Source of the DNA: Paenibacillus amylolyticus
Lineage (GTDB): Bacteria > Bacillota > Bacilli > Paenibacillales > Paenibacillaceae
Reading direction: 5' to 3'
Assembly (NCBI RefSeq): GCF_001570725.1
Contig: NZ_BCNV01000005.1
Location: forward strand, 620,001-684,000
DNA length: 64,000 nt
Shown: positions 17,301-25,491 of the stretch, one piece after another
Numbering within the stretch: the first letter of the stretch is position 1
How the letters are laid out: every line of letters begins with the position of its first letter
Notes under the pieces: generated by a model
Told to the model about the DNA's origin: nothing
The model's input: the letters and a program-made list of their open reading frames with translations, nothing else
The model's database searches: none
Position numbers and translations under genes: made by a program

Positions 17301-18977
17301 TCATGCGATTGGACCATGAACATATTCATAGGCGTAGATGGCAAGTTCGATTGCAACCCTTTTCTCAGGGAGGATGTAGTCTTCTCCCAGAAGGGCTTCG
17401 ATTTTGTCCAAACGATGATAAAGCGTCTGTCTAACGATGTATAGAGCGGTGGCCGTCTCTTGCTTGGAGCAGCACAGGACCAAATATTGCTTGAGGGTGC
17501 GCAGCAGCTGACCTCCTTTCTCCACATCGTAACGAATGAGCGGCCGCAGGTATTCTTCGATAAAATCATCCAGATTACCGCTTTGTTTCATGCTGGCAAT
17601 GATGCGATAACAATGAAGGTTGCTGTAAAAGGGCTGCTGCATCTCGCCGATGTCCTTCTGAATTCGAAGTGTCTCCTTCGCGGAATCCAGGCTGTCCTTA
17701 AGACGGGAGAGGTCCGCACAGCTATGACCGATACCGAAAAGGCCTGAGAAGAGGCGGTGGGTCTGTTCCTGCTCGTGCTGCTGCAGCTGTTCGATGCAGC
17801 GCCATAGACTGCTTTTGCGCTGAGATCCAGGCAGTGGGTCGAGTATGATAAGAATGATCTGGTGGTTCAGAACGGTACTGTAGAGGGTGAAGTTCTCCCG
17901 AGTGAACACGGAACGGGCGACGATGTTGCGTTGGATCAATAATTTCTGAAGTCTGAGGCTGTCTGTGTATGTGGGGTTGCTGTCGAATAAGATAATGGTG
18001 GCTTTGCTCGTTGCGAGAAGGGGATTAACGGCAGATACATATTCATGAATTTCCTTCGTGGAGTGGTGTCCGTTAAGCCAGTCAATGACCCACATATCTT
18101 CTTTGTACCGACGTTTCTCTTCCATGTACTTGGTTCGCATCCAGTCCTGGGCAATCGCGGCTGCGCAACGTTCCAGTGCTTGAATGATGAATTCATCCGA
18201 AGGTTTGATCGGTATGCTTGACTCGTGATTCGGCAGCTTTTGATGCATCAGCACAAGGTCGGCAAAGGTGTAGTCCAACGCCTGAACAGGCATGCTGATC
18301 ACATCCAATGCGCTCTCCGTGTATGCTTTTAACGCTGTAATAACCTCCCCCGCCAAATGTTCCCGCTGCAAAAACCAATCCTGCCGACGAGTCTCCAACT
18401 CCTCTGGAGGGCAGTAGGGAACGGCACTTGCTTCCCCTTCAAGTGGATATAACGCCACGGCACATCCGGTTGTGCGTGACAATAATCGAAGCAGAGGTTG
18501 TACGCCATCTCCATTCAGGAGAAGTTGGTTAAAGGAGGTGGTGAGACTATCGAGTTCGGCAATCATCCGCTGATGACTGCGAATCAAGGTGAAATGCAAG
18601 TCTTGCGTAATATCAATATAACGGACTTGTTCGTGGAACCAGATCAGCGGAAAATCCGCGGCGACTGCAATTTCTTTCATCGCACCGAGCTGTGATTTCG
18701 TGTGATCCCCCAGTTCCATACAGAGTCCAGCAGCCCCACGTGCAATTAACTGACGCAAAAAAGACAGGCCGTGCTGTTCACCTTTCTGCCAGCCAATGCC
18801 TGTCGTAAGTACCAATTCCCCGCCATTGAGCAAGTCCCCTACCTCAGGAACCTCCATGATATGAACCCAGCGAACATACCTCTCCAGCGCGCGATCACTG
18901 GCCAGAACTTCAGCCTTGCGAAATACGGGACGTTTTAGCATGTCTCTGATCTGAATATGAAGTATTGTCTCCCCCAC
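17301..18977 (-). CDS. PucR-family transcriptional regulator
   Basis: Cytoplasmic regulator of about 558 residues, convergent with the pyrimidine operon. The N-terminal PucR domain starts with IQIRDMLKRPVFRKAEVLAS and includes GELVLTTGIGW. The C-terminus carries the PucR helix-turn-helix (TLKQYLVLCCSKQETATALY then IVRQTLYHRLDKIEALLG). Family members sense purine or pyrimidine catabolites, so control of the neighbouring operon is likely; the direction of control is not visible. The start is probably the GTG at 18977 behind GGGGAAGG; a TTG at 18998 is also open. Inverted repeats lie just upstream (18998-19009 and 19031-19064). Confidence 0.88.
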   Translation of the reverse strand: MGETILHIQIRDMLKRPVFRKAEVLASDRALERYVRWVHIMEVPEVGDLLNGGELVLTTGIGWQKGEQHGLSFLRQLIARGAAGLCMELGDHTKSQLGAMKEIAVAADFPLIWFHEQVRYIDITQDLHFTLIRSHQRMIAELDSLTTSFNQLLLNGDGVQPLLRLLSRTTGCAVALYPLEGEASAVPYCPPEELETRRQDWFLQREHLAGEVITALKAYTESALDVISMPVQALDYTFADLVLMHQKLPNHESSIPIKPSDEFIIQALERCAAAIAQDWMRTKYMEEKRRYKEDMWVIDWLNGHHSTKEIHEYVSAVNPLLATSKATIILFDSNPTYTDSLRLQKLLIQRNIVARSVFTRENFTLYSTVLNHQIILIILDPLPGSQRKSSLWRCIEQLQQHEQEQTHRLFSGLFGIGHSCADLSRLKDSLDSAKETLRIQKDIGEMQQPFYSNLHCYRIIASMKQSGNLDDFIEEYLRPLIRYDVEKGGQLLRTLKQYLVLCCSKQETATALYIVRQTLYHRLDKIEALLGEDYILPEKRVAIELAIYAYEYVHGPIA

Positions 18978-18997
18978 ACAACCACCATCCTTCCCCA

Positions 18998-19009
18998 ATC
19001 ACATGTGAT
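18998..19009. promoter_or_regulatory. Perfect 12-bp palindrome before pucR
   Basis: ATCACATGTGAT lies about 20 bases upstream of the likely pucR start. It could be an operator for PucR or another dimeric regulator. I did not find a second copy before the importer operon. Confidence 0.4.
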
Positions 19010-19030
19010 CTATCTGAAGTCTGGAATCCG

Positions 19031-19064
19031 TCAACTTACATAATTAATCCATATTATAAGTTGA
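19031..19064. promoter_or_regulatory. Inverted repeat overlapping the pucR -10 region
   Basis: TCAACTTA and TAAGTTGA are the outer arms of a 34-base imperfect palindrome. Read leftward it contains TATAAT (19053-19058), a plausible -10 for pucR, so a bound protein would block the promoter. Autoregulation is an inference. Confidence 0.4.
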
Positions 19065-19189
19065 TTTACATCAGATGGGCTAAAATCTCACGTTCATTTG
19101 TTTCAAATGACAAACGGATCTATTCTTTTTGTGATTTTGATTAAAATGCAGTATTTATATGTCAGCCTATGTCTCGTGTGAATTTACAT

Positions 19190-19245
19190 GAAAAAGCCCC
19201 TTAGCATCACATCGGAATTTAATTATTCCAATATGCGCTAAGGGA
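19190..19245 (-). terminator. Terminator downstream of the RND transporter gene
   Basis: Read leftward, CCCTTAGC and GCTAAGGG pair around a long loop that itself contains GGAAT/ATTCC, and GGGGC is followed by TTTTT. It lies about 70 bases past the stop of the leftward RND gene. Confidence 0.75.
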
Positions 19246-19315
19246 CGAGAGGTTAAAGCATACAGTTTGTATTAAGTTGTTCTTGAATCGTTAGATGAGA
19301 ACGACTCTCTACTTC

Positions 19316-22300
19316 TTAATCTTCGATTCTTTTCTTTTTAAATTTCATCAGGAACTCATATACAATCGGTACGATAACCAGTGTGAGCAGCGTGGAGCTG
19401 ATCAGACCGCCGATTACAGTGATTCCGAGTCCTTTCGAGATGATACCGGCACTCTCTTCGAGACCCGTTACCAGTGGCAACAGGGCACCGATGGTCGCGA
19501 GAGCGGTCATCAGAATTGGACGCAGACGTGTTGCACCGGCTTCCAGCAAGGCTTCCCGGGTAGGCATACCCTCTTTTTCCTTGTGAATAACACGGTCGAT
19601 CAATACGATAGCGTTGGTGACCACGATTCCGATGAGCATCAGTCCACCCATCATGGCGGAGACGTCAAGCGTACCACCAGCGATGAACAGACCTACCATA
19701 ATACCGATAACCGTAAATGGCAGGGAGAACAGGATTGCGAATGGTGCCAATCCGCCGCCGAATGTAACAACGAGCACGAAGTATACAATGGCGATGGCTG
19801 CCAGCATGGCGAGACCCAGTTGAGTGAATGTATCGTTAATCTGTTCGGTTGTACCGCCGAACTTCACTTCAACGCCATCAGGCAGATCCAGTTTGTCGAT
19901 CTCAGCCTGTAAGTTACTCGAAGCTTTCGTTACATCCGAAGCCAAGATGTTGGCTGTAACTTGCACGACAACCTTACCATCAATTTGCATGATGGAGTTC
20001 GGGGACGTACCTTCTTCCACTTTGGCAACATCTTTGATCGGTACTTCTATACCAAGCGGTGAAGTAACGGTTTCATCCTCAATTTCATCAATACTGCTGA
20101 ATGTTTTGTTGTCTGTTTCTACATATACTTTATACGTTTTGTTATCAATATCGACTTCCGTGAGCACAGGACGTTCACGTGCCGGGCTCAGCGTCATAGC
20201 CAGTTGGCCTGCAGTCAGACCCAGAGAACTTAATTTCTCCTGATCTGCCACGAGCGTATACTGCCCGTAGGTGTCAGCGAGTGTGGTATCTGCTTTTTCA
20301 AAATTATCCGTATCCGCTTCAACCAGTTTCAGAATTTCGTCCGATACAGGTTTGAGTTGCTCTACATTATCGCCATAGATGGATAGGCTCAGGCCACTGC
20401 CACCCAGACCGCCGGACATGTCGAGCTCATTCCAGGTTCCTACGGTAACTTCTTTCTTCAGACCTTCGACAAGCTGTTCCTTCACTTTGGTAAAGTCTTT
20501 CGTATCTTCGTTATATTCAATATAGAAGAGAGCCGAGTTTCCGCCACCGCCACCCATACTGCTCAGTGGGTTCGTGCCGCCGATGGAATATTGCATTTTC
20601 TCCAGACCTGGTTGTTCCAGCAACCACTTCTCGGCAACGAGTGCTTCTTTTTCGACATCTTCACGCAAAGCTCCGGTTTGTGGGCTGTACGTAATAGTCA
20701 CGTATTTATCCTGTTGTTCTGGCAAGAAGCTTGCACCGATGAACGGGTACAGGAACAAACTGCCGACCAGCAAGATCACTGCAATACTGACTGTGATGAG
20801 TTTGTGTGACAGGGTCCAGTTCAGCAGGCGTTTGTAACCTTCCGCCATCTTGCCTGGTTTTTCTTCGTGATTTTGCTTGTTCTTCAACCCTTTACGGAAC
20901 AGGGTGTGCGCAAGCATTGGCACGATAGTAATGGCAACGATCAGGGATGCCAGCAAGGCGAATACCATGGTCAGTGCAAATGGCAGGAATAGCTCGCCTA
21001 CCATACCACTTACCAATGCCAGCGGCAGGAATACTGCAATCGTTACGATGGTGGAAGAAAGGATTGGCACAAACATTTCGCGCGTTGCTTCGCGAACCAG
21101 TTCACGGCCTTTCAGCTTCTCACCCCTGAGTGTTAATCTGCGGTAGATGTTCTCGATAACAACGATGGAGTCATCGACAACCCGTCCGATGGCAACCGTC
21201 ATGGCACCCAGTGTCATCATGTTCAAGGTAATATCCATCATATTGAGCGCAGTCAATGCCATCAGCAAGGAGAGCGGGATCGAGATAATGGAGATAATGG
21301 TTGAACGAATATTACGCAGGAACAGCAGGATGATCAGGATGGCAAACAAGGCGCCAAATACGGCTTTGCCCAGCATCGTGTTCACCGAGTCCTGAATCGG
21401 CTTACCTTGGTCAAGCAGTACAGTCAAATCTGCGTTTTTGAACTGCGTCTGCAATTCTTCCGCTTTATCTTTGACTGCGTTAACGACATCAACCGTGTTG
21501 GCATCGTTGGATTTTACAACGGAAATACCGATCGATTCCTTGCCGTCTGTCCGGGAAATGGATTCCGCTTGACCGATGACTTCGATCTTGGCAATTTCAC
21601 TTAGTTTTACAGTTGGAATGCCAGGCGCGTTGGCAGCGCCTGAAGGACTAACTACACTGGCATTACCGCCGGCAGCTTGACCAGCAGCCGGGTCTGTTCC
21701 TTGTGCCGAGCCAGGAGTGGTACCTTGACCAGCTTCACCAGTTGGTGCTCCAGAGCCTTGTGGGGCTGCGCTTGCACCATTGCCTGCGGAAGCTCCGGCA
21801 CCGCCGGGAACTACTGGGATGGCGAGGTTTTTCAGATCATCGATGTCGATGATGTTTCCATCTACGACGACGGCCTTCTGGGATTTATCCAGTTCGAACA
21901 GTCCAAGGGGCACACGAATGGATGAACCTTGAACGATGCCGTTTACCGTATCTTCCGTTAGGCCCAGCTCGGCCATTTTGGCTTGGTCAAACTTCAATTG
22001 AACTTCTTTCACATATTGACCGGACACCTGAACCTGAGCTACACCGTCAATATCTTCGAGTGCAGGCTGAATATCCGATTCAACCAGTCGTGTCAATTGT
22101 TCCAGGTCACCGCCGTCTTTATCGGACAGGCTCAGAGATACAACCGGGAAAGAGTTAATGCTGAACTTGGAAATGGTCGGCTTCTGTACGCTGTCCGGCA
22201 GTTGTACTTCATTCAGTGCCTCACGAACAGTTGCAGTCGCATTGGTTAGATCTGTTCCATAATCAAATTCGAGTGTGATCGATGCTGCGTTCTCCATGGA

Positions 22301-22552
22301 GGTGGAGGTCACTGTCTTCACGCCATCTACATTGCGTAGTTTTACTTCCAGCGGCTTCGTGACATCTTCAACAATTCCCTCCGGTGCAGCCCCCGGATCA
22401 ATGGCAGTGACATTCAGAAACGGTACGTTGATGTTCGGGATTGTCTCTTGTTTCATCGTCAATCCGCTGTACAAACCTGCGAAAGAGATGATAATCGTCA
22501 GAATCCAGATCGCAAACTTGTTGTTCAGTGAAAAATTAATAATACCTTTCAT
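19316..22552 (-). CDS. RND-family efflux transporter (AcrB/SwrC type)
   Basis: Proton-driven export pump of 1078 residues with the RND layout. One membrane helix is at 10-32, a large outside loop follows, then six helices from about 390, a second large loop and five or six final helices. Proton-relay residues appear in VAIGRVVDDSIVVIENIYRR. Gram-positive members such as SwrC/YerP work without a TolC-type channel and export surfactin or fatty acids. A low-complexity Gly/Ala/Ser/Pro/Thr insertion of about 60 residues lies near 250-315, unusual for the family. The gene follows tetR by 33 bases in one operon. No membrane fusion protein gene is adjacent. Confidence 0.92.
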   Translation of the reverse strand: MKGIINFSLNNKFAIWILTIIISFAGLYSGLTMKQETIPNINVPFLNVTAIDPGAAPEGIVEDVTKPLEVKLRNVDGVKTVTSTSMENAASITLEFDYGTDLTNATATVREALNEVQLPDSVQKPTISKFSINSFPVVSLSLSDKDGGDLEQLTRLVESDIQPALEDIDGVAQVQVSGQYVKEVQLKFDQAKMAELGLTEDTVNGIVQGSSIRVPLGLFELDKSQKAVVVDGNIIDIDDLKNLAIPVVPGGAGASAGNGASAAPQGSGAPTGEAGQGTTPGSAQGTDPAAGQAAGGNASVVSPSGAANAPGIPTVKLSEIAKIEVIGQAESISRTDGKESIGISVVKSNDANTVDVVNAVKDKAEELQTQFKNADLTVLLDQGKPIQDSVNTMLGKAVFGALFAILIILLFLRNIRSTIISIISIPLSLLMALTALNMMDITLNMMTLGAMTVAIGRVVDDSIVVIENIYRRLTLRGEKLKGRELVREATREMFVPILSSTIVTIAVFLPLALVSGMVGELFLPFALTMVFALLASLIVAITIVPMLAHTLFRKGLKNKQNHEEKPGKMAEGYKRLLNWTLSHKLITVSIAVILLVGSLFLYPFIGASFLPEQQDKYVTITYSPQTGALREDVEKEALVAEKWLLEQPGLEKMQYSIGGTNPLSSMGGGGGNSALFYIEYNEDTKDFTKVKEQLVEGLKKEVTVGTWNELDMSGGLGGSGLSLSIYGDNVEQLKPVSDEILKLVEADTDNFEKADTTLADTYGQYTLVADQEKLSSLGLTAGQLAMTLSPARERPVLTEVDIDNKTYKVYVETDNKTFSSIDEIEDETVTSPLGIEVPIKDVAKVEEGTSPNSIMQIDGKVVVQVTANILASDVTKASSNLQAEIDKLDLPDGVEVKFGGTTEQINDTFTQLGLAMLAAIAIVYFVLVVTFGGGLAPFAILFSLPFTVIGIMVGLFIAGGTLDVSAMMGGLMLIGIVVTNAIVLIDRVIHKEKEGMPTREALLEAGATRLRPILMTALATIGALLPLVTGLEESAGIISKGLGITVIGGLISSTLLTLVIVPIVYEFLMKFKKKRIED

Positions 22553-22585
22553 ACGATGGTTTCTTCTCCTCTCTGTTTCTCCTGT

Positions 22586-23533
22586 TTATGTGTGTGACGA
22601 GTCAGCTTGGATGAACCGGCTATACATGGCATCAAGAATATGCTGAAGCTCGGAGTGCAATGGTTGAATGGCGGTTATGTTCTCCAGATTGTGCATCATG
22701 CCCAGAATAATGGCACGCCGCGGCGTGAATTCCATCATCTCCTGCCTGAGAATGGCAATGGTCTCAAGTACATCATTCTTTGGTTGTCCAGCAGGCAATT
22801 CGGAGGCAGCGATATCCTGCATTTGCTTAATAATATGAATAGGATGCCGCATCACTGTGGAATCCGGATGGGGTTCGGTAATCCAGGCAGGCCATTCTTC
22901 CAAAGGAATCAAAGGCAAAGGTCGCTGCTTAAGGAATCCGTGCGCTGCATAGTCCATCATTTGCAGTAAATTTGTTGCCATTTTGGTAACAGTAAGGGAC
23001 GGCATCTCCGTAAACCAGATCTTGACGTAGGAGAGGAACAGCCCCTGTGTCAGCAAAATAAGGTCAATCGTATAAGGTTCAATCTCTGATCCATACTGCT
23101 CCTCCAGCTTATCCTTAAACCAATGTAAGGTGCGGACCTCCAGATCTCTTTGCAGCGGATGGCATTGTTCCTTGCGTTGCTGTTCATCATCCATCATCAT
23201 GCTGCGCATCTGTACTCGCAAAAATTCCTTGAGCTCGGATACATGGATGAGCAGTGTCTCAATCTGCTTTTGCAGACGTTCTCGCGAGGAAAGGCTGGTT
23301 TCATGCTCAATCTGTGTCATCTCGTCCATTAGTGTGTACATGCAATACTCTAGAGTACTGGCTTCTAATTCCTCTTTGGATTTGAACATGATGTAGAGGC
23401 TGCCTTTGGACATCCCGCATAATTCTGCAATCTCTTGCATGGATGTTGCAGCACTGCCTTTGGATGAGAATAACTTGAGTGCTGTAGTAATGATGAGCTT
23501 TTTCTTCTCATTCATCTCATGTATAGGGTTCAT
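22586..23533 (-). CDS. TetR-family regulator of the RND transporter
   Basis: DNA-binding repressor of about 315 residues, longer than the usual 190-220. The helix-turn-helix is near residues 20-60: TTALKLFSSKGSAATSMQEI then AELCGMSKGSLYIMFKSKEE. The long C-terminal half probably forms an extended ligand and dimer domain. The start is set at ATG 23533, preceded at 13 bases by GAGGTG; the upstream open frame to 23683 lacks a binding site and looks non-coding. It sits immediately upstream of the RND gene in the same direction, so self-control of the operon is likely. Confidence 0.85.
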   Translation of the reverse strand: MNPIHEMNEKKKLIITTALKLFSSKGSAATSMQEIAELCGMSKGSLYIMFKSKEELEASTLEYCMYTLMDEMTQIEHETSLSSRERLQKQIETLLIHVSELKEFLRVQMRSMMMDDEQQRKEQCHPLQRDLEVRTLHWFKDKLEEQYGSEIEPYTIDLILLTQGLFLSYVKIWFTEMPSLTVTKMATNLLQMMDYAAHGFLKQRPLPLIPLEEWPAWITEPHPDSTVMRHPIHIIKQMQDIAASELPAGQPKNDVLETIAILRQEMMEFTPRRAIILGMMHNLENITAIQPLHSELQHILDAMYSRFIQADSSHT

Positions 23534-23750
23534 TAACGATACATTCACCTCATCAGGGAACTTGTGAGTTCTTGAATTGACTTTAAGGTCAAACCAAGTA
23601 TAAACGATCTGGTTGAAGGAATTCAAATGGGAGTAAATTGGGAAATGTGAGCGGGTTAAGAAGGGATATCTGTAAAGTGACATGAGGGTAAATCAAGAAA
23701 GTAGGTATAACCAGTAAGAAGTTGCAGTCTGTATGTACGATATTGATAAG

Positions 23751-23882
23751 CTAGTTTTCTCCAGTGAAGGCGTACAAAGCGAGTATAATAATGACGATAA
23801 GTGCAATGAGATAGAAGATAGCCATGGCGATCAGGAGGGTATACCCTGTATATGAACCTATCCGTGCCAAAAACTTTCTCAT
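23751..23882 (-). CDS. 43-residue single-span membrane peptide
   Basis: A small open frame starting MRKFLARIGSYTGYTLL, followed by a strongly hydrophobic stretch (MAIFYLIALIVIIILALYAF) and ending TGEN. AAAGGA precedes its ATG by ten bases, and a symmetric terminator lies upstream at 23945. The basic N-terminus and single helix fit a small inner-membrane protein or a toxin-like peptide. I do not recognise a family. It could be chance, but composition and binding site argue for translation. Confidence 0.55.
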   Translation of the reverse strand: MRKFLARIGSYTGYTLLIAMAIFYLIALIVIIILALYAFTGEN

Positions 23883-23944
23883 GATTACGACATCCTTTCT
23901 TACGTTTCAGAGTTTAGAGAGGTTCCCTATTTATATCATTCCCC

Positions 23945-23980
23945 AAAAAAGACGACTTTCTGATCGAAGTCGTCTTTTTT
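23945..23980. terminator. Bidirectional intrinsic terminator
   Basis: A perfect stem GACGACTT/AAGTCGTC with an 8-base loop is flanked by A6 on the left and T6 on the right, so it can stop transcription from either side. Leftward it ends the ykkCD operon. Confidence 0.85.
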
Positions 23981-24018
23981 GTATTACAAAATTTAATAGA
24001 TATCATAATGGAAGCTAA

Positions 24019-24079
24019 GAATTACACGATACAGCGATCGGAAAGTGGTACTGCAATCGGAGATATAAGCGTGTAATTC
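24019..24079 (+). repeat. Dispersed palindromic intergenic element, short copy C
   Basis: Perfect 10-bp ends GAATTACACG and CGTGTAATTC enclose CAGCGATCGGAAAGTGGTAC and TGCAATCGGAG, which match the right-hand part of copies at 8474, 14094 and 53365. The left and central modules are missing, so this is a deleted derivative. Confidence 0.65.
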
Positions 24080-24089
24080 AGTTGTTCCG

Positions 24090-24404
24090 TTACGTGATGA
24101 GCTTCAGCCCAACGGCTGCAACCAAAATCATCGCGATGAACAGGATACGCTTCGCTTCTTTCCGTTCACCGAACAGGAACATGCCTGTTAACGTACTACC
24201 GACTGTCCCGATTCCTGTCCACACCGCATACGCTGTGCCCATCGGAATGGACGTCATGGCGTAGGACAACAGCGAGAAGCTGAACACAAACGACACTAGC
24301 ATCAGTACGATATAAGGCCATCCTTTGCGAGTAGAAGCACCATTAATACCGATCACGCCGAAAATTTCACATATCCCTGCACCTACAATTGCCATCCAAG
24401 CCAT
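24090..24404 (-). CDS. ykkD: SMR-family efflux subunit YkkD
   Basis: Small multidrug resistance protein of 104 residues with four hydrophobic helices. The family motif MGTAYAVWTGIG is at residues 55-66 and the essential Glu is in the first helix (GICEIFGV). Sequence and partner match Bacillus YkkD. It works with YkkC as a hetero-oligomeric proton-coupled exporter of cationic compounds or guanidinium-type substrates. Its start overlaps the YkkC stop by one base. Confidence 0.9.
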   Translation of the reverse strand: MAWMAIVGAGICEIFGVIGINGASTRKGWPYIVLMLVSFVFSFSLLSYAMTSIPMGTAYAVWTGIGTVGSTLTGMFLFGERKEAKRILFIAMILVAAVGLKLIT

Positions 24405-24745
24405 TATACTGCACCTCCTTTGGCTTCTTGCTGATCTGTAACCAGCTTCAGTCCAATTACGCCGCAGAGCAGCAGCCCGATGAGCAATACTTTGGCCAAG
24501 CGGAACGGCTCGCCGAACAGTACCATTTCCGTAAGGACCGTACCCGCCGTACCAATTCCAGTAAAGACGGCATACACCGTACCCACAGGCAATCTTTTGG
24601 AAGCGGCAATGATCAGTCCAAAGCTAATCACGATGGCAATCCCCGTCAAAGTCCACTCCCAGGCATTCGAGGCATGTTTCAGCCCGCTTACCCAGACAAT
24701 CTCAATAATTCCACCGATAAATACATATAACCAGTTGCGGTTCAT
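24404..24745 (-). CDS. ykkC: SMR-family efflux subunit YkkC
   Basis: Partner of YkkD, 113 residues, four helices, with the first-helix Glu in GGIIEIVWVSGLKHA and motif VGTVYAVFTGIGTAGTVL. The tail after the fourth helix is polar (TDQQEAKGGAV), as in Bacillus YkkC. The start is ATG 24745, which overlaps the tetR stop as ATGA and has AGGAG ten bases upstream. No guanidine-I (ykkC) riboswitch precedes the operon; a TetR gene does. Confidence 0.9.
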   Translation of the reverse strand: MNRNWLYVFIGGIIEIVWVSGLKHASNAWEWTLTGIAIVISFGLIIAASKRLPVGTVYAVFTGIGTAGTVLTEMVLFGEPFRLAKVLLIGLLLCGVIGLKLVTDQQEAKGGAV

Positions 24746-25365
24746 GTTGTTGAATCTCCTTCCGGCACAACGCTTTGTGCCTCTTCGTTCAAATGATGAA
24801 TGCCATGCCAAAATACAGGCCAGGATGCTTCCAACCGTCTCTTGTACCGACGTGAACTTCCATAGATAATCTCCACGGTAATGCCGTCGAGAAACGTCAT
24901 GAAGGCAATGGCAGCCTGTTCCGCGGGAATGGCTGGAATATCTCCATTACGCATTGCCCGTTGTAGCAGACGAGTTAGCGCGCGTTCCATTCCGTCGATA
25001 AACGGATATACCAGATCCATCACTTCGCTATACAGGTAAAGTGGTGGGTAGAAACAATTGCGCAGCATCAAGCGAGCAGAGGCGTGGGCATTGTACTCTT
25101 GTTCAAACCAGACCAGCAAACCCTTCAGCCTGTGCTCCAATGGCATGTCTGCATGATCACGGAAATACTCCAGCGTGTGCCGCTGCACTTCTTGAAATGC
25201 AAAGGCCAGTGTGTGTAAAAATAAGTCATCCTTACAGCTAAAATGTGCATATATGGACGGTTTTTTAATCCCGACTTCATCAGCAATAGCTCTCAGAGAA
25301 GCCCCCTCATAGCCATCTCTCGCAAAATGGAACAGGGCTGCATCCCGAATGGATTGTGCAGTCAT
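24742..25365 (-). CDS. TetR-family regulator of the ykkCD operon
   Basis: Repressor of 207 residues. The helix-turn-helix lies in residues 5-50 (AALFHFARDGYEGASLRAIA then DEVGIKKPSIYAHFSCKDDL), and the rest is a helical ligand domain. It is first in an operon with ykkC and ykkD, joined by overlapping start and stop. A palindrome CCTAACG-GT-CGTTAGG lies just before its binding site, between promoter and gene, and is the likely self-operator. The inducer is unknown; a cationic drug or a guanidine-like compound would fit. Confidence 0.9.
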   Translation of the reverse strand: MTAQSIRDAALFHFARDGYEGASLRAIADEVGIKKPSIYAHFSCKDDLFLHTLAFAFQEVQRHTLEYFRDHADMPLEHRLKGLLVWFEQEYNAHASARLMLRNCFYPPLYLYSEVMDLVYPFIDGMERALTRLLQRAMRNGDIPAIPAEQAAIAFMTFLDGITVEIIYGSSRRYKRRLEASWPVFWHGIHHLNEEAQSVVPEGDSTT

Positions 25366-25376
25366 CAGATCACCTT

Positions 25377-25392
25377 CCTAACGGTCGTTAGG
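25377..25392. promoter_or_regulatory. Probable TetR operator
   Basis: Seven-base arms CCTAACG and CGTTAGG around GT, placed between the -10 (25395-25400) and the start of tetR. Position and symmetry fit a TetR dimer site that blocks the operon when bound. Confidence 0.7.
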
Positions 25393-25394
25393 TA

Positions 25395-25426
25395 ATTATA
25401 TTTTCACACTTCACATCGCCTGTCAA
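25395..25426 (-). promoter_or_regulatory. Promoter of tetR-ykkC-ykkD
   Basis: Read leftward, TTGACA (25421-25426) is followed after 20 bases by TATAAT (25395-25400); overlapping AT-rich hexamers give a closer 17-18 spacing. The long spacer may be part of the regulation. Confidence 0.6.
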
Positions 25427-25433
25427 GATGAAA

Positions 25434-25467
25434 ATATCCGCCTGCACAGTAGAGTACAGGCGGATAT
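25434..25467 (-). terminator. Terminator after the phospholipase D-like gene
   Basis: A perfect 11-bp stem ATATCCGCCTG/CAGGCGGATAT with a 12-base loop, followed leftward by TTTTC. It ends the leftward gene at 25492 and separates it from the ykkCD operon. Confidence 0.75.
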
Positions 25468-25491
25468 AACAGGTATGAATGTGGTTTCTGA

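Noticed and set aside
23534..23683. N-terminal extension of the TetR regulator
   Set aside because: The extra 50 residues have no ribosome binding site and do not resemble TetR N-termini; the helix-turn-helix starts right after the ATG at 23533.
25366..25440. Guanidine-I riboswitch before the ykkCD operon
   Set aside because: Only about 75 bases are available and they contain a promoter, a palindromic operator and a terminator of the neighbouring gene.
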